Source: Mycoplana dimorpha
Lineage (GTDB): Bacteria; Pseudomonadota; Alphaproteobacteria; Rhizobiales; Rhizobiaceae
Reading direction: 5' to 3'
Assembly (NCBI RefSeq): GCF_003046475.1
Contig: NZ_PZZZ01000010.1
Coordinates: forward strand, 82,109-146,108
DNA: 64,000 nucleotides
Part shown: positions 9,607 to 23,211 of the stretch, in pieces
Numbering within the stretch: position 1 is the first letter of the stretch
Layout: each line of letters starts with the position of its first letter
Translations under genes and position numbers: made by a program
Notes under the pieces: model-generated
Database searches by the model: none
What the model saw: the letters and a program-made list of their open reading frames with translations, nothing else
What the model was told of the DNA's origin: nothing

Positions 9607-10224
9607 ATGAGCAAGCGCGCTTCATCCAAGTACAAGATCGATCGCCGCATGGGCGAAAACATCTGGGGTCGCCCGAAGTCCCCGGTCAACCGCCGCGAAT
9701 ACGGCCCCGGCCAGCACGGCCAGCGCCGCAAGTCGAAGCTCTCGGACTTCGGCGTGCAGCTGCGCGCCAAGCAGAAGCTGAAGGGCTACTACGGCGACCT
9801 GCGCGAGAAGCAGTTCCGCGCGACCTACGAGGAAGCCAACCGCCGCAAGGGCGACACCGGCGAAAACCTGATCGGCCTGCTCGAATCGCGCCTCGACGCG
9901 ATCGTCTACCGCGCCAAGTTCGTGCCGACCGTCTTTGCCGCTCGCCAGTTCGTCAACCACGGCCACGTCAAGGTCAACGGCGTCCGCGTCAACATCGGTT
10001 CCTACCGCTGCAAGGCCGGTGACGTCATCGAGGTTCGCGAGAAGTCCAAGCAGCTCGTTTCGGTTCTGGAATCGGTCCAGCTCGCCGAGCGCGACGTCCC
10101 GGACTACATCGAAGTCGACCACAACAAGATGGTTGCGACCTTCGCCCGCGTTCCGGGCCTCTCCGACGTACCGTACCCGGTCGTCATGGAGCCGAACCTG
10201 GTCGTCGAATTCTACTCGCGTTAA
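9607..10224 (+). CDS. rpsD: 30S ribosomal protein S4
   Basis: Primary 16S rRNA-binding protein that nucleates assembly of the small-subunit body. The 205-residue product has the N-terminal S4 segment and an S4 RNA-binding domain around residues 90-155 ([13 protein letters not shown]...[11 protein letters not shown]). The N-terminus ([21 protein letters not shown]) lacks the four-cysteine zinc site, as in other alphaproteobacteria. ATG 9607 is preferred over an in-frame ATG five codons earlier because AAAGGAA sits 8 bases before it. It stands alone rather than in the alpha operon, with its own promoter and terminator. Confidence 0.98.
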   Translation: MSKRASSKYKIDRRMGENIWGRPKSPVNRREYGPGQHGQRRKSKLSDFGVQLRAKQKLKGYYGDLREKQFRATYEEANRRKGDTGENLIGLLESRLDAIVYRAKFVPTVFAARQFVNHGHVKVNGVRVNIGSYRCKAGDVIEVREKSKQLVSVLESVQLAERDVPDYIEVDHNKMVATFARVPGLSDVPYPVVMEPNLVVEFYSR

Positions 10225-10249
10225 TTCGCGACGCCATCGTCCAGATTGG

Positions 10250-10282
10250 AAAAGCCGCCGAGAAATTGGCGGCTTTTTCTTT
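10250..10282 (+). terminator. Rho-independent terminator of rpsD
   Basis: AAAGCCGCC (10251-10259) pairs with GGCGGCTTT (10268-10276) around an 8-base loop, followed by a T-rich tail. It lies 26 bases after the rpsD stop. Confidence 0.9.
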
Positions 10283-10437
10283 GGGAGAAATAAAAAAGCA
10301 CGCTACCTGGAAGTGTGCGAGTTCCCTGGTGAGACACGCACCGAAACAAGAACTAATGTAAGGGTGCATGCGCTTTCGGGCGATCTGCCTTAGTGGCAAG
10401 TGACAGGCGGAATCTTTTCCTTAGAACAAGGGGCGGC

Positions 10438-11367
10438 ATGACGGACCTGCAAGCCATCGTCGACGACATCCATGCGACGCTTTCGACGCGGCGCGGCGAG
10501 GGCAGGGTCGCGGACTACATTTCGCAGCTTGCACACGTCGATCCGAAGAAATTCGGCATGGCGGTCGCAACCGTCGACGGTGGGATGCATCTTGCCGGCG
10601 ACGCGGAAGAGCCCTTCTCCATCCAGAGCATTTCCAAGGTCTTCACGCTGACACTGGCGCTCGGCAAGTACGGCGAGGCGATCTGGAAGCGCGTTGGTCG
10701 CGAACCGTCGGGTTCGGCGTTCAACTCCATTGTCCAGCTCGAGCATGAGGGCGGCATACCCCGTAATCCATTCATCAATGCCGGCGCCATCGCCATCACC
10801 GACCTGGTGCTCGCCGGCCATACGCCGAAGGAGGCGATCGGCGAGATCGTGCGGTTCGTGCGCTATCTGGCCGACGAGGACGATATCGTCGTCGACCAGG
10901 CGGTGGCACGCTCCGAACAGGCGACCGGCTTCCGCAACGTCGCGTTGGCCAATTTCATGCGCTCGTTCGGCAGGCTCGATCATCCGGCGGAACTGGTGCT
11001 CGGCGTCTATTTTCACCAGTGCGCGCTGGCGATGAGTTGCCGGCAGCTCGCCAGGGCGGGGCTGTTCCTCGCCAACAGCGGCACCAATCCGCTGATCGGC
11101 CACCGTGTCGTCTCGCATATGCGGGCGCGGCGTATCAACGCCCTGATGCTGACTTGCGGCCACTACGACGGTTCCGGCGAATTCGCCTACCGCGTCGGCC
11201 TGCCGGGCAAGAGCGGCGTCGGCGGCGGCATTCTCGCCGTGGCGCCGGGTAAAGCCTCGGTCGCGGTCTGGTCGCCCGGCCTCAACGAAAACGGCAATTC
11301 GCTGCTTGGCTCTCTTGCGCTCGAAATGCTGGCCGCGCGCACCGGGTGGTCGGTGTTCGGGGCTTGA
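10438..11367 (+). CDS. glsA: Glutaminase
   Basis: Hydrolyses glutamine to glutamate and ammonia (serine-dependent beta-lactamase-like fold). At 309 residues it has the usual family length. The catalytic SxxK is S64-I-S-K67 in SIQSISKVF, and the conserved [14 protein letters not shown] and [11 protein letters not shown] segments are present. ATG 10438 has AAGGGGC upstream; an in-frame ATG 15 codons earlier has no ribosome binding site. The 213-base leader region after the rpsD terminator must hold its promoter. ttcA follows after 53 bases. Confidence 0.96.
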   Translation: MTDLQAIVDDIHATLSTRRGEGRVADYISQLAHVDPKKFGMAVATVDGGMHLAGDAEEPFSIQSISKVFTLTLALGKYGEAIWKRVGREPSGSAFNSIVQLEHEGGIPRNPFINAGAIAITDLVLAGHTPKEAIGEIVRFVRYLADEDDIVVDQAVARSEQATGFRNVALANFMRSFGRLDHPAELVLGVYFHQCALAMSCRQLARAGLFLANSGTNPLIGHRVVSHMRARRINALMLTCGHYDGSGEFAYRVGLPGKSGVGGGILAVAPGKASVAVWSPGLNENGNSLLGSLALEMLAARTGWSVFGA

Positions 11368-11420
11368 TTGTCGGGCTTGATCGGGGCATTGCATGCCCGG
11401 ATCGCAATTGGACAGATCGC

Positions 11421-12293
11421 ATGACCCTCGCATGTGCCGAAACGGAAGACAACGGGCCGGATGACGGCCGGCACCCGCTGTTCGCCGACGCGCCCTCCAG
11501 CGTTTCCTTCAACAAGCTGCGCAAGCGCCTGCTCCGGCAGGTGCGGCAGGCCATGGACGACTTCGCCATGCTGAAGGGGCAGAAGCGCTGGTTGGTTGGC
11601 ATTTCCGGCGGCAAGGATAGCTACGGCCTGCTGGCGCTGCTGATGGATCTGCAATGGCGCGGCCTGCTGCCGGTCGAACTGATCGCCTGCAACCTCGACC
11701 AAGGCCAGCCGAACTTCCCCAAGCACGTCCTTCCCGACTACCTGGCGTCGATCGGCGTCAGGCACCGCATCGAATATCGCGACACCTATTCGATCGTGAA
11801 GGAGAAGGTGCCGCAGGGGGCGACCTACTGCTCCCTCTGCTCACGGCTGCGGCGTGGCAACCTCTACCGCATTGCGCGGGAAGAGGGCTGCGACGCGCTC
11901 GTCCTCGGCCATCACCGCGAGGACATCCTGGAGACCTTCTTCATGAATTTCTTCCACGGCGGACGGCTTGCGACCATGCCGCCGAAGCTGCTCAACGACG
12001 ACGGCGACCTGACGGTGCTGCGTCCGCTCGCCTATGCGGCCGAGGACGACCTGGCGAAGTTCGCAGCCGCCATGCAGTTCCCGATCATTCCCTGTGACCT
12101 GTGCGGCTCGCAGGACGGCCTGCAGCGCAACGCAATGAAGGCGATGCTGGCCGACATCGAGGCCCGCATGCCCGGCCGGAAGGACGCGATGCTGCGGGCG
12201 CTGGCGCACGTCAACCCGTCCCACCTTCTCGATACGAAGCTCTTCGATTTCTCCTCTCTTGCAGTGGCAACCCCGGATGACGGTACAATTTGA
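11421..12293 (+). CDS. ttcA: tRNA 2-thiocytidine(32) synthetase TtcA
   Basis: Thiolates cytidine 32 in tRNA, using ATP and a [4Fe-4S] cluster. The 290-residue product has the PP-loop SGGKDS at 62-67 and the two CxxC pairs C137-S-L-C140 and C225-D-L-C228. ATG 11421 gives the likely N-terminus; the frame is open further upstream without support. Its last 17 bases overlap the next gene, so the two are probably translationally coupled. The sulfur source may be the suf-type desulfurases near 45-50 kb, which is inference. Confidence 0.95.
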   Translation: MTLACAETEDNGPDDGRHPLFADAPSSVSFNKLRKRLLRQVRQAMDDFAMLKGQKRWLVGISGGKDSYGLLALLMDLQWRGLLPVELIACNLDQGQPNFPKHVLPDYLASIGVRHRIEYRDTYSIVKEKVPQGATYCSLCSRLRRGNLYRIAREEGCDALVLGHHREDILETFFMNFFHGGRLATMPPKLLNDDGDLTVLRPLAYAAEDDLAKFAAAMQFPIIPCDLCGSQDGLQRNAMKAMLADIEARMPGRKDAMLRALAHVNPSHLLDTKLFDFSSLAVATPDDGTI

Positions 12294-13101
12294 CATCAAC
12301 GCGCTCGCGCTCCTTCTCAGCACGGCAGCGGAGGCCGAGATCCGACCGCGCTTCCGCGCGCTCGCCGACGGCGAGGTCAGGACCAAGACCAGCGCCATCG
12401 ACCTGGTGACCGAGGCCGACGAGGCGGCCGAGCGGTTCATCAAGGCGGGCATGGAGGCGGTGCTGCCGGGTGCCCTGTTTGTCGGCGAGGAGAGCGTCGC
12501 CGCAGAGCCGGCGCTGCTGTCGAAACTGGCGGAGGCCGATCTGGCCGTCGTTGTCGATCCCATCGACGGAACGTTCAATTTCGCCGCCGGCGTGCCGCTG
12601 TTCGGCGTCATGGCTGCGGTGGTGGCAGGCGGCGAAACGATCGCGGGCGTGATCTGCGATCCGATGGGCGACGACTTCGTGCTGGCCGAGAAGGGGGCGG
12701 GAGCCTGGCAGACCGGCGGCAACCGACCGGCCGTCCGTCTCAAGGCAGCCGCCCCGGTTCCGCTTGCGGATATGACCGGCATGGCCTCGACGGGCTTCCT
12801 GCCGGCGGAGATGCGGACACGCGTGATGTCCAATCTCGCCAAGGTTGCCTTCTGCTCGAACTACCGCTGCGCGGCCCACGAGTATCGCACCTTCGCTGCC
12901 GGCCACCTGCACTACCTGATGTACAATAAACTGATGCCGTGGGACCATCTCGCCGGCACGCTGATCAGCCAGGAAGCCGGCGCCTTTGTTGCCCGCCACG
13001 ACGGCACGCCCTACGAACCGCGCCATGTCGAAGGGGGGCTGCTTGTTGCCCCCGACCGCGACAGCTGGGAAATGTTCCGCCGCGAGATTCTCGGCGGCTG
13101 A
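12277..13101 (+). CDS. Inositol monophosphatase-family phosphatase
   Basis: A Mg2+-dependent sugar-phosphate phosphatase of the SuhB/HisN/CysQ superfamily. The 274-residue product has GEE at 70-72, DPIDGT at 94-99 and WDH at 222-224, the three metal-binding motifs in order. Substrate cannot be told from sequence; inositol-phosphate or histidinol-phosphate phosphatase are both possible. ATG 12277 lies inside the end of ttcA; a TTG at 12259 is a less likely start. A terminator follows. Confidence 0.88.
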   Translation: MTVQFDINALALLLSTAAEAEIRPRFRALADGEVRTKTSAIDLVTEADEAAERFIKAGMEAVLPGALFVGEESVAAEPALLSKLAEADLAVVVDPIDGTFNFAAGVPLFGVMAAVVAGGETIAGVICDPMGDDFVLAEKGAGAWQTGGNRPAVRLKAAAPVPLADMTGMASTGFLPAEMRTRVMSNLAKVAFCSNYRCAAHEYRTFAAGHLHYLMYNKLMPWDHLAGTLISQEAGAFVARHDGTPYEPRHVEGGLLVAPDRDSWEMFRREILGG

Positions 13102-13122
13102 AGAGGCATCGATCGAAGTGTG

Positions 13123-13152
13123 AAAGGCCCGGAGGAAATACCGGGCCTTTTT
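13123..13152 (+). terminator. Rho-independent terminator after the IMPase gene
   Basis: AAAGGCCCGG (13123-13132) pairs with CCGGGCCTTT (13141-13150) around an 8-base loop and runs into T residues. It separates the plus-strand operon from the convergent transporter gene. Confidence 0.88.
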
Positions 13153-13168
13153 CGCTCCGTCCAGCCGA

Positions 13169-14431
13169 TCAGGACGGCTGGGCGTGAGACTGGAAAAGCC
13201 GGCCGCGTTCCGCGACGAGGACGAAGGCCAGGCCGATGACCGACACGACGAAAAAGCCGAGCACGAGCGGCAAGGCAGTGTCGTTGAAGGCCTGGCCGAT
13301 CACGCCGCCGATAAGCGCGCCGCCGGCGGTGCCCATGAAGCCGAGAACCGACGATGCGGTGCCGGCCACGTGGCCCAGCGGTTCCATTGCGAGCGAGTTG
13401 AAGTTCGAGCCGATCCAGCCGAACTGGAACATGGCGAGCGCGAACAGAACGATGAAGATCGGGAAGGGCAGATGCCCGGGCCAGGACAGCGTCAGCGCCA
13501 GCCACAGCGTATTTACCGTCAGGAACCCGACCAGCGCGCCATGGGACAGCCGCCGCATGCCGAACTGGCCCACCAGCTTCGCATTGACGAAGGAGGAGAA
13601 GCCCATGAAGGCGGCGACGGCGGCAAAGGCGACGGGGAACCAGACGCCCAGTCCATAGATGCCGACATAGATCTGTTGCGCCGAGTTGATGAAGCCGAAC
13701 AGCGCGCCGAAGATGAAGGTGCTGGCCAGCGTGTAGCAGAGCGCGACGCGGTTGGTCAGAACGATGCGAAAGCCCGCCAGCACGGACGAGACGGTGAAGG
13801 GCCGGACATCCTCGGGTGACAGCGTTTCGGGCAGCCGCAGGTACATCCATACGGCGACCATGGCGGCGATGACGGCCATGAAGATGAAGATCAGGTGCCA
13901 GTCGCCGAATACCATGACGGTCTGGCCGATACCCGGTGCGAGGACCGGAATCACCATGAATACCATCATGATCAGCGACATGACCTCCGCCATCGCCCGG
14001 CCGCCGAACACATCGCGGACGATCGAAACGGTGATGACGCGCATGGCCGATGAGCCGATGCCCTGAACGAAGCGCAGCGCCAGCAGCATCGCGAAGCTCG
14101 GAGCGAAAATGGCGGCGAATGCCGAAACGATATAGATGCCGAGTCCCGCGAACATCGGCAGGCGGCGGCCAAAACGATCGGAAATGGGGCCGTAGAGCAG
14201 TTGCGCGAAGGCAAACCCGATCAGATAGGCGGAGATCACGTACTGGCGGTGGTTCTCGTTGTCGACGCCGAGGCTGGCGCCGATCTCCTGCAGGCCCGGC
14301 AGCATGATGTCGATGGCTAGCGCATTCAGGGCCATCAGCATCGCCATGAGGGCGATGAATTCTGTTTTGCCCATGCCCTTGAGGCGTCGGGCCGACTCGA
14401 TTGAAAGCGCGGTCATGACAAAAAAATCCAT
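13169..14431 (-). CDS. Bcr/CflA-type MFS multidrug exporter
   Basis: A proton-driven inner-membrane exporter with 12 predicted helices over 420 residues. The MFS motif A appears as GPISDRFGRRLP in the loop after helix 2, and the RFVQGIGSSA segment in helix 4 is typical of the Bcr/CflA (DHA1) drug family. Start is uncertain: ATG 14431 lies in the T-rich tail of the grxD terminator, and ATG 14416 (MTALSIESARR) is as likely. Substrate unknown. Confidence 0.87.
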   Translation of the reverse strand: MDFFVMTALSIESARRLKGMGKTEFIALMAMLMALNALAIDIMLPGLQEIGASLGVDNENHRQYVISAYLIGFAFAQLLYGPISDRFGRRLPMFAGLGIYIVSAFAAIFAPSFAMLLALRFVQGIGSSAMRVITVSIVRDVFGGRAMAEVMSLIMMVFMVIPVLAPGIGQTVMVFGDWHLIFIFMAVIAAMVAVWMYLRLPETLSPEDVRPFTVSSVLAGFRIVLTNRVALCYTLASTFIFGALFGFINSAQQIYVGIYGLGVWFPVAFAAVAAFMGFSSFVNAKLVGQFGMRRLSHGALVGFLTVNTLWLALTLSWPGHLPFPIFIVLFALAMFQFGWIGSNFNSLAMEPLGHVAGTASSVLGFMGTAGGALIGGVIGQAFNDTALPLVLGFFVVSVIGLAFVLVAERGRLFQSHAQPS

Positions 14432-14464
14432 AAAAGAGAGAAGGCGCCGTTTGTGCGGCGCCTT
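14432..14464 (-). terminator. Terminator hairpin after grxD
   Basis: AAGGCGCCG and CGGCGCCTT (14441-14449 with 14456-14464) form a perfect 9-bp stem with a 6-base loop. On the minus strand a CTCTCTTTT tail follows. It ends the purine-bolA-grxD block. Confidence 0.75.
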
Positions 14465-14497
14465 GATCGATCTGAAAATTTGTAAGGCTCGAAAGCC

Positions 14498-14830
<333 letters not shown>

Positions 14831-15041
14831 GTCGAATCCTCTTCCATCCGGGTTCAAGGCCCGGACCGCAATGCTGCTCTTAGATAGCAATGTGCGGGGC
14901 ACATTTCCATCACCCCGCGTCGATATGTTTCATCAAATCTGATGATGGACCGGAGAGAGGGCCGATCCGGAGCTGGTGGCGGCGCCCCGTGCGACCCTGC
15001 CGTACCTGAGCCGGCTGGTCTACTTGAGGTTACTGCGGCCC

Positions 15042-15275
15042 TTACTCGGGCGCAGAAGTCTGCAAGGCGAGGGCGTGGAGAGCCTCGCCCATATTGCCCT
15101 TCAAGGCGTTGTAGACCATCTGGTGCTGCTGCACCCGGGTCTTGCCGCGAAAGGCTTCCGCGACGACTTCGGCGGCGTAGTGATCCCCATCGCCCGCCAG
15201 ATCGCGGATCGTGACCTTGGCCCCTGGAATGCCGGCCTTGATCAAGTCTTCGATATCACCTGGTGCCATGGGCAT
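15042..15275 (-). CDS. bolA: BolA-family protein
   Basis: A 77-residue stress and iron-sulfur accessory protein of the BolA/IbaG type, which forms cluster-bridged heterodimers with CGFS glutaredoxins. The conserved helix-turn segment is FRGKTRVQQHQMVYNAL, including the histidine used as a cluster ligand. ATG 15275 is chosen because AAGGGA sits about 9 bases upstream. It begins 20 bases after the purL stop and precedes grxD in the same direction, so the two partners are probably co-transcribed. Confidence 0.92.
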   Translation of the reverse strand: MPMAPGDIEDLIKAGIPGAKVTIRDLAGDGDHYAAEVVAEAFRGKTRVQQHQMVYNALKGNMGEALHALALQTSAPE

Positions 15276-15295
15276 GTGATGCACTCCCTTATCAT

Positions 15296-17533
<2,238 letters not shown>

Positions 17534-17605
17534 CGTCTCTCGTCTTGTCCGTGTGGTGAGGGCTTTGCGGTCTCTTTAGCGCAAGCGGCAGCAGGGTGCG
17601 ACAGG

Positions 17606-17632
17606 AAAATGCCCACCTCAACAGGCAGGTGG
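17606..17632 (-). terminator. Weak terminator-like hairpin after the arsC-like gene
   Basis: CCACCT (17613-17618) pairs with AGGTGG (17627-17632) around an 8-base loop; on the minus strand GCATTTT follows. A 6-bp stem is marginal, so it may only attenuate transcription into purL. Confidence 0.35.
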
Positions 17633-17640
17633 CGCCTGGC

Positions 17641-17988
17641 TCAGAGGATCTCCGCCAGTTTGTCCAGCGGGCGGCAAAGACGGGCGCCCTTTCCGGTGAT
17701 CACGATCGGCCGTTCGATGAGGATCGGATGTTCCAGCATCGCGTCGAGCAACTCGCGGTCGGTCTTTGCCGGGTCGAGCAGGCCAAGTTCTTGGGCGAGC
17801 GGTTCCTTGGCCCGCAGGACATGCCGCGGCGATGTGCCCATGGCCATCAGGATGGCGACAAGCTCCTCCCGCGTCGGCGGGTTCTTCAGGTATTCGATGA
17901 TCTCCGGTTCGTGGCCGGACTCGCGGATCTTGGCCAGCGCGTTGCGTGAGGTGGAGCAGCGGGGATTGTGCAGTATCTGGATCGTCAC
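17641..17988 (-). CDS. arsC: ArsC-family arsenate reductase-like protein
   Basis: A 115-residue thioredoxin-fold protein of the glutaredoxin-linked ArsC family. The catalytic cysteine is C11 in NPRCSTSRN, and the late IERPIVITGKGARLCRP segment holds the arginine that binds the oxyanion in true ArsC. There are no other ars genes nearby, so an arsenate role is likely from family but not shown by context. It lies between the purQ-lipoprotein pair and purL. Confidence 0.85.
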   Translation of the reverse strand: MTIQILHNPRCSTSRNALAKIRESGHEPEIIEYLKNPPTREELVAILMAMGTSPRHVLRAKEPLAQELGLLDPAKTDRELLDAMLEHPILIERPIVITGKGARLCRPLDKLAEIL

Positions 17989-18190
17989 GGGGCGGTCTCG
18001 TGTGAAGGATCGGACAGTGGGCGGCTTGGTCGGGATAGACGCGCGTGACGGTCGCCGGCGTCGGACAAACCCACCCGCGCGGTTGCCGTCGATCGCCCCG
18101 GCGCGGCTGGGACGTGTAAGAGTAATCCAGGTTCAAGCGATATTACGCTTGTCCGGTCTGAAACCGCGGCCGCTCTTGAAACGGACGGGC

Positions 18191-18595
18191 TTAGCGGCAG
18201 CCTGCACCGCCGGCGGCCCAGCGCTTGACGTCGGCGGCGATGCGGCCGGAGACGGGCTCGTCCATCAGCGGCCCGAAGGCACTCAGTCTGGCGGGATGGC
18301 CCTCGGCCTGGACTACCAGCAGCGGGCGTGCCTCCGGCGATCGCCGCGGCACGACAAGGATGCGCGGTTTGCCCGAGAACGAGTTCAGTTCCGGAGCGAG
18401 GCGATATGCCTGGAACGCCGCGTCGCCGGACTTGAACCAGCAGGCGTTCGCGCCGAGCGCGATGCGCTCCATGGTCGGCAGCGCTGCGGTGCTGGCCTGC
18501 GGCGCCGGGGCGCTGGATTGGCAGGCGGCGACCAGACTGGCGGTTGCCGCGAGCGCAAGCGGGCGGATGGCCTTGGAAAGGGCGAAGGGGCGCAT
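18191..18595 (-). CDS. Small lipoprotein of unknown function
   Basis: A 134-residue product with a type II signal peptide: a positively charged start, a hydrophobic stretch and the lipobox LVAAC with the lipidated Cys at 25. The mature part is soluble and contains two further Cys (ANACWF and the C-terminal GAGCR), possibly a disulfide. No domain was recognised. AAAAGG lies 6 bases upstream of ATG 18595. It sits 46 bases downstream of purQ in the same direction, so it may share the purine transcript. Confidence 0.75.
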   Translation of the reverse strand: MRPFALSKAIRPLALAATASLVAACQSSAPAPQASTAALPTMERIALGANACWFKSGDAAFQAYRLAPELNSFSGKPRILVVPRRSPEARPLLVVQAEGHPARLSAFGPLMDEPVSGRIAADVKRWAAGGAGCR

Positions 18596-18641
18596 GACAA
18601 GCCTTTTGGACGGGACAGGCGCCCCTGATACGAAGCGAAGG

Positions 18642-19316
18642 TTAAGCGGCGATTACTTCGAGGGCCGAGGCGAATAGCCCGCGACCATCTGAGCCGCCGT
18701 GGGCCGCCTCGATCAGATTTTCCGGGTGCGGCATCATGCCGAGCACGTTGCCCTTTTCGTTGATGACACCGGCGATGTCATTCAGCGAGCCGTTCGGGTT
18801 GGTGCCTTCCGCATAACGGAACACAACCTGGCCGTTGCCCTCGATCCTGGCCAGCGTCTCGGCATCGGCGAAGAAATTGCCGTCGTGATGGGCGACCGGG
18901 CAGCGGAGGATCTGTCCCTGGCTATAGGCGCGGGTAAAGTCCGTTTCCGCGTTCGCCACCTCAAGCTTGATCTCCTTGCAGACGAACTTCAGCGAGGCGT
19001 TGCGCATCAGGGCGCCCGGCAGCAGGCCGGCCTCGAGCAGGATCTGGAAGCCGTTGCAGACGCCGAGAACCTTCACGCCGGCCTCGGCCTTGGCCTTGAT
19101 CGCCTGCATCACCGGCATGCGCGCGGCGATCGCCCCGCAGCGCAGGTAGTCGCCGTAGGAGAAGCCGCCGGGGATGACGATCAGATCGACGCTGTCGGGG
19201 ATCTCGGTTTCCGTCTGCCAGACCGTGACAGGCGCCTTGCCGCCGATCTTGGTCAGCGCCGCGATCATGTCGCGGTCGCGGTTGAGGCCTGGGAGTTGAA
19301 CAACGGCTGCTTTCAT
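18642..19316 (-). CDS. purQ: Phosphoribosylformylglycinamidine synthase, glutaminase subunit
   Basis: Class I glutamine amidotransferase that supplies ammonia to PurL. The 224-residue product has the catalytic triad Cys87 (LGVCNGFQ), His197 and Glu199 (MPHPEN). The start codon overlaps the stop of the upstream coiled-coil gene in an ATGA arrangement (19316-19313), indicating translational coupling. Confidence 0.98.
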   Translation of the reverse strand: MKAAVVQLPGLNRDRDMIAALTKIGGKAPVTVWQTETEIPDSVDLIVIPGGFSYGDYLRCGAIAARMPVMQAIKAKAEAGVKVLGVCNGFQILLEAGLLPGALMRNASLKFVCKEIKLEVANAETDFTRAYSQGQILRCPVAHHDGNFFADAETLARIEGNGQVVFRYAEGTNPNGSLNDIAGVINEKGNVLGMMPHPENLIEAAHGGSDGRGLFASALEVIAA

Positions 19317-19570
19317 GGGTGTGGCTCAAACTTTGCCTGGGCCTCGGCGAGTTCACGCAATTCGAGGCGGTTTTCAATACGGTCGAGGCGAGTTTCGTGA
19401 CGGCTCAGGATGCCATAGATGTTATGAATATCCTGCTGAACAGAGATCATCGTACCTCGAAGGGCGTTTAGCTCCGCCCGGATCTCGGACTGTCCCTGCT
19501 TCAGGGTGTTGGTGTCAGCCTGAATTTTCTTCAGCAGTTCGAACATCAACTCGTTCGTGATTTCCGCCAC
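19313..19570 (-). CDS. Small coiled-coil protein between purS and purQ
   Basis: An 85-residue, mostly helical protein with heptad-like runs of Leu/Ile (about residues 5-75, for example [15 protein letters not shown] and [15 protein letters not shown]). No catalytic residue or membrane segment was seen. The chosen start is GTG 19570 because AAGGAGG lies 5 bases upstream; a TTG at 19585 would place that motif inside the gene. It begins 18 bases after purS and overlaps purQ by 4 bases, so it is embedded in the synthetase operon. Similar coiled-coil genes occur in rhizobia, but the function is unknown. Confidence 0.68.
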   Translation of the reverse strand: MAEITNELMFELLKKIQADTNTLKQGQSEIRAELNALRGTMISVQQDIHNIYGILSRHETRLDRIENRLELRELAEAQAKFEPHP

Positions 19571-19588
19571 CGCCGCCTCCTTCAACCA

Positions 19589-19831
19589 TTAGGCGAGTGC
19601 GATAGTGTAGTTCTCAATCACCGTGTTCGCCAGAAGTTTCTCGCACATGTCCTTCAGGTCCGCCTCGGCCTTGGCCTTGTCGGCGGTCTGCAGCTCGAGA
19701 TCGAAAACCTTGCCCTGGCGGACATGGCCGAGTCCTTCGAAACCGAGTGCGCCGAGCGCGCCTTCGATCGCCTTGCCCTGCGGGTCGAGTACGCCATTCT
19801 TCAGCGTCACCGTTACGCGTGCCTTGATCAT
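19589..19831 (-). CDS. purS: Phosphoribosylformylglycinamidine synthase subunit PurS
   Basis: An 80-residue structural subunit that bridges PurQ and PurL and helps ammonia transfer. The sequence MIKARVTVTLKNGVLDPQGKAIEGAL is typical for the family. It follows purC by 64 bases and precedes the coiled-coil gene and purQ. Confidence 0.96.
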   Translation of the reverse strand: MIKARVTVTLKNGVLDPQGKAIEGALGALGFEGLGHVRQGKVFDLELQTADKAKAEADLKDMCEKLLANTVIENYTIALA

Positions 19832-19895
19832 GTGTTCCTCTTAAAACGCGCTATTCACGTGGCCATGCGGCCCGGCGGGACAGACCCGCCATTGA

Positions 19896-20660
19896 TTACT
19901 TGACCAGGACCGGTCCGGTGCCGCGGATCGGCTCGTTCTCGTTGATGATGCCGAGACGACGGGCGACTTCCTGGTAGGCTTCGAGCAGTCCGCCCATGTC
20001 GCGGCGGAAGCGATCCTTGTCCATCTTCTCCTGGGTGCTGACGTCCCAGAGGCGGCAGCTGTCGGGCGAGATCTCGTCGGCGATGATAATGCGCATCATG
20101 TCGCCCTCATACAGGCGGCCACATTCGATCTTGAAGTCGACCAGCTGGATGCCGACGCCGAGGAAAAGGCCGGAGAGAAAATCGTTGACGCGGATGGCGA
20201 GCGCCATGATGTCGTCGAGCTCCTGCGGGCTCGCCCAGCCGAAGGCGGTGATGTGCTCTTCGGAGACGAGCGGATCGTCCAGGTTGTCGGCCTTGAAGTA
20301 GAACTCGATGATCGAGCGCGGCAGAAGGGTGCCCTCCTCGATGCCGAGGCGCTTGGCGAGCGAGCCGGCGGCGACGTTGCGCACCACCACCTCGAGCGGG
20401 ATGATCTCGACCTCCTTGATCAGTTGCTCGCGCATGTTGAGCCGGCGGATGAAATGGGTCGGAATCCCCATCTTGTTCAGATGCGTGAAGAGATATTCCG
20501 AGATGCGGTTGTTGAGCACGCCCTTGCCGTCGATGACGTCATGCTTCTTCTTGTTGAAGGCGGTGGCGTCGTCTTTGAAGAACTGGATCAGAGTGCCCGG
20601 CTCCGGACCCTCGTAGAGAATCTTGGCCTTGCCCTCGTAAATACGGCGGCGACGGTTCAT
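19896..20660 (-). CDS. purC: SAICAR synthetase
   Basis: Joins CAIR and aspartate with ATP in purine synthesis. The 254-residue product begins [18 protein letters not shown] and shows the conserved [27 protein letters not shown] and [12 protein letters not shown] motifs. ATG 20660 is chosen from the family N-terminus although the frame is open much farther upstream. It is the first purine gene of the block and is divergent from the zeta gene. Confidence 0.98.
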   Translation of the reverse strand: MNRRRRIYEGKAKILYEGPEPGTLIQFFKDDATAFNKKKHDVIDGKGVLNNRISEYLFTHLNKMGIPTHFIRRLNMREQLIKEVEIIPLEVVVRNVAAGSLAKRLGIEEGTLLPRSIIEFYFKADNLDDPLVSEEHITAFGWASPQELDDIMALAIRVNDFLSGLFLGVGIQLVDFKIECGRLYEGDMMRIIIADEISPDSCRLWDVSTQEKMDKDRFRRDMGGLLEAYQEVARRLGIINENEPIRGTGPVLVK

Positions 20661-20897
20661 GGAAATTATCTCTGTAGTTGGCGCCCTTCGAGTGGCGCAG
20701 GTATCAAATCTTTCCGGGGTCCATAAACGAATTGCAGCCGTTTCACAATCGGCCTCTCGGTCCGGTCCCCGTATTTGGAGCGCTGGTCCGCTCCGTGCGC
20801 GCCCCGGCAAAAGTTCCATTGCACTTTCGACACGCTTTTGTTTTATGGACCGGAGAGCCCATCGGGGCCACTTTTGAATATATAGGGGAGTCGGCAC

Positions 20898-21209
20898 ATG
20901 ACCACCATGCAGGATCGCGAAAAAGCCTTCGAAGCAAAGTTCGCGATGGATCAGGAGCTTCGCTTCAAGGCAGAGGCCCGCCGCAACAAGCTCGTCGGTT
21001 ACTGGGCCGCCGACCTGCTCGGCAGGGACGACCGTGATGCCTATGCCAAGGAAGTCATCGCCGCCGATTTCGAGGAAGTCGGGCATGAGGACGTGGTCCG
21101 CAAGATCAAGGCCGATTTCGACGCCGCCGGCGTCGCCAAGAGCGAAGACGACATCCGGGCGCAGATGATGGAACTTCTGGCCGTCGCGATCGAGCAGCTT
21201 CGGGCCTGA
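20898..21209 (+). CDS. F1-ATPase inhibitor zeta subunit (DUF1476)
   Basis: A 103-residue helical protein of the DUF1476 family, characterised in Paracoccus as the natural zeta inhibitor of the alphaproteobacterial F1FO-ATPase. The N-terminus [32 protein letters not shown] is the inhibitory helix region and the rest is a four-helix bundle. ATG 20898 has AGGGGAG 6 bases upstream. Monocistronic between divergent purC and convergent purB. Confidence 0.9.
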   Translation: MTTMQDREKAFEAKFAMDQELRFKAEARRNKLVGYWAADLLGRDDRDAYAKEVIAADFEEVGHEDVVRKIKADFDAAGVAKSEDDIRAQMMELLAVAIEQLRA

Positions 21210-21255
21210 AGCAACGGAGCCATTCCTCAGCAGGATGGAGCGCAACCCAAATTGA

Positions 21256-21283
21256 AAAGGGCGCGGCCTTGGCCGCGCCCTTT
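21256..21283. terminator. Bidirectional terminator between zeta and purB
   Basis: AAAGGGCGCGGCC and GGCCGCGCCCTTT form a near-perfect 13-bp inverted repeat. The minus-strand side is followed by TTTT and the plus side by only three Ts, so it serves purB best. Confidence 0.85.
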
Positions 21284-21306
21284 GTCGTTCGGCAGTCTCG
21301 CGGTCG

Positions 21307-22614
<1,308 letters not shown>

Positions 22615-22675
22615 CGGCTTTCAGCTTTCTCTGGGAGGAGTGGTGGCGCCCCTCTATCAAGAATGGCCAAAAAGC

Positions 22676-23209
22676 TCAACGCATCGCTTTTGCAAGCCAG
22701 AGGCTCACGCCCGCGAGAACCGGCAGGCCGATCGGAAGATAGAGCCCCAGTCCCATGACGGCAAACTGGTAGACGCCGGATGCCACGGTGCCGATTAACT
22801 GCTTGAGACCCATGCGCGACAGAAGCGGCTGGTGCCATTGCGCGTAGAACAGCCAGTACTCCATGGCGAACAAGAACGCCGTCATCGCGATCGTGCCCGA
22901 CGCGAGCAGTACGAAACAGGCGGCAAAGCGCGCCTCCGCGCTGGCGTTGCGGGCCACGAGCCGGATGGCCGGAATGATGAATGGCCAGGCAAGCAGGCCG
23001 CCTGCGAAATAGAGCACCGTCAGCGCTTCGACGTGAACGGTCGCAAACCGGTTGCGCAGGTACAGCGACGGCAGCATCGAGAGCGCCATCAGAATGCCCC
23101 AGCCAAGCGCTCCGGCTGAGAGGGGCAACAGGGGCGGGACGATCCGAGCGGGGCGGTCCGCGGGGCTGCTGGCGGGTTTGCGCAGAAGGTGTTGCCGTGC
23201 CGCAATCAT
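22676..23209 (-). CDS. Conserved four-helix membrane protein
   Basis: A 177-residue protein with a basic N-terminus and about four hydrophobic helices (near residues 32-52, 60-80, 95-120 and 140-175). No family was recognised with confidence. ATG 23209 starts 2 bases after the stop of the DUF2259 gene; ATG 23239, overlapping that gene by 28 bases, is an alternative. It is probably the third gene of an rpe-DUF2259 transcript. Confidence 0.65.
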   Translation of the reverse strand: MIAARQHLLRKPASSPADRPARIVPPLLPLSAGALGWGILMALSMLPSLYLRNRFATVHVEALTVLYFAGGLLAWPFIIPAIRLVARNASAEARFAACFVLLASGTIAMTAFLFAMEYWLFYAQWHQPLLSRMGLKQLIGTVASGVYQFAVMGLGLYLPIGLPVLAGVSLWLAKAMR

Positions 23210-23211
23210 CG

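Noticed and set aside
20879..20884. TATATA just before the zeta gene as a -10 box
   Set aside because: It is only 14 bases from the ATG and adjoins the ribosome binding site, leaving no room for a leader; no -35 at the right distance was seen.
20661..21245. A 195-codon N-terminal extension of purC
   Set aside because: It runs antisense through the zeta gene and the promoter region, while ATG 20660 gives the exact family start.
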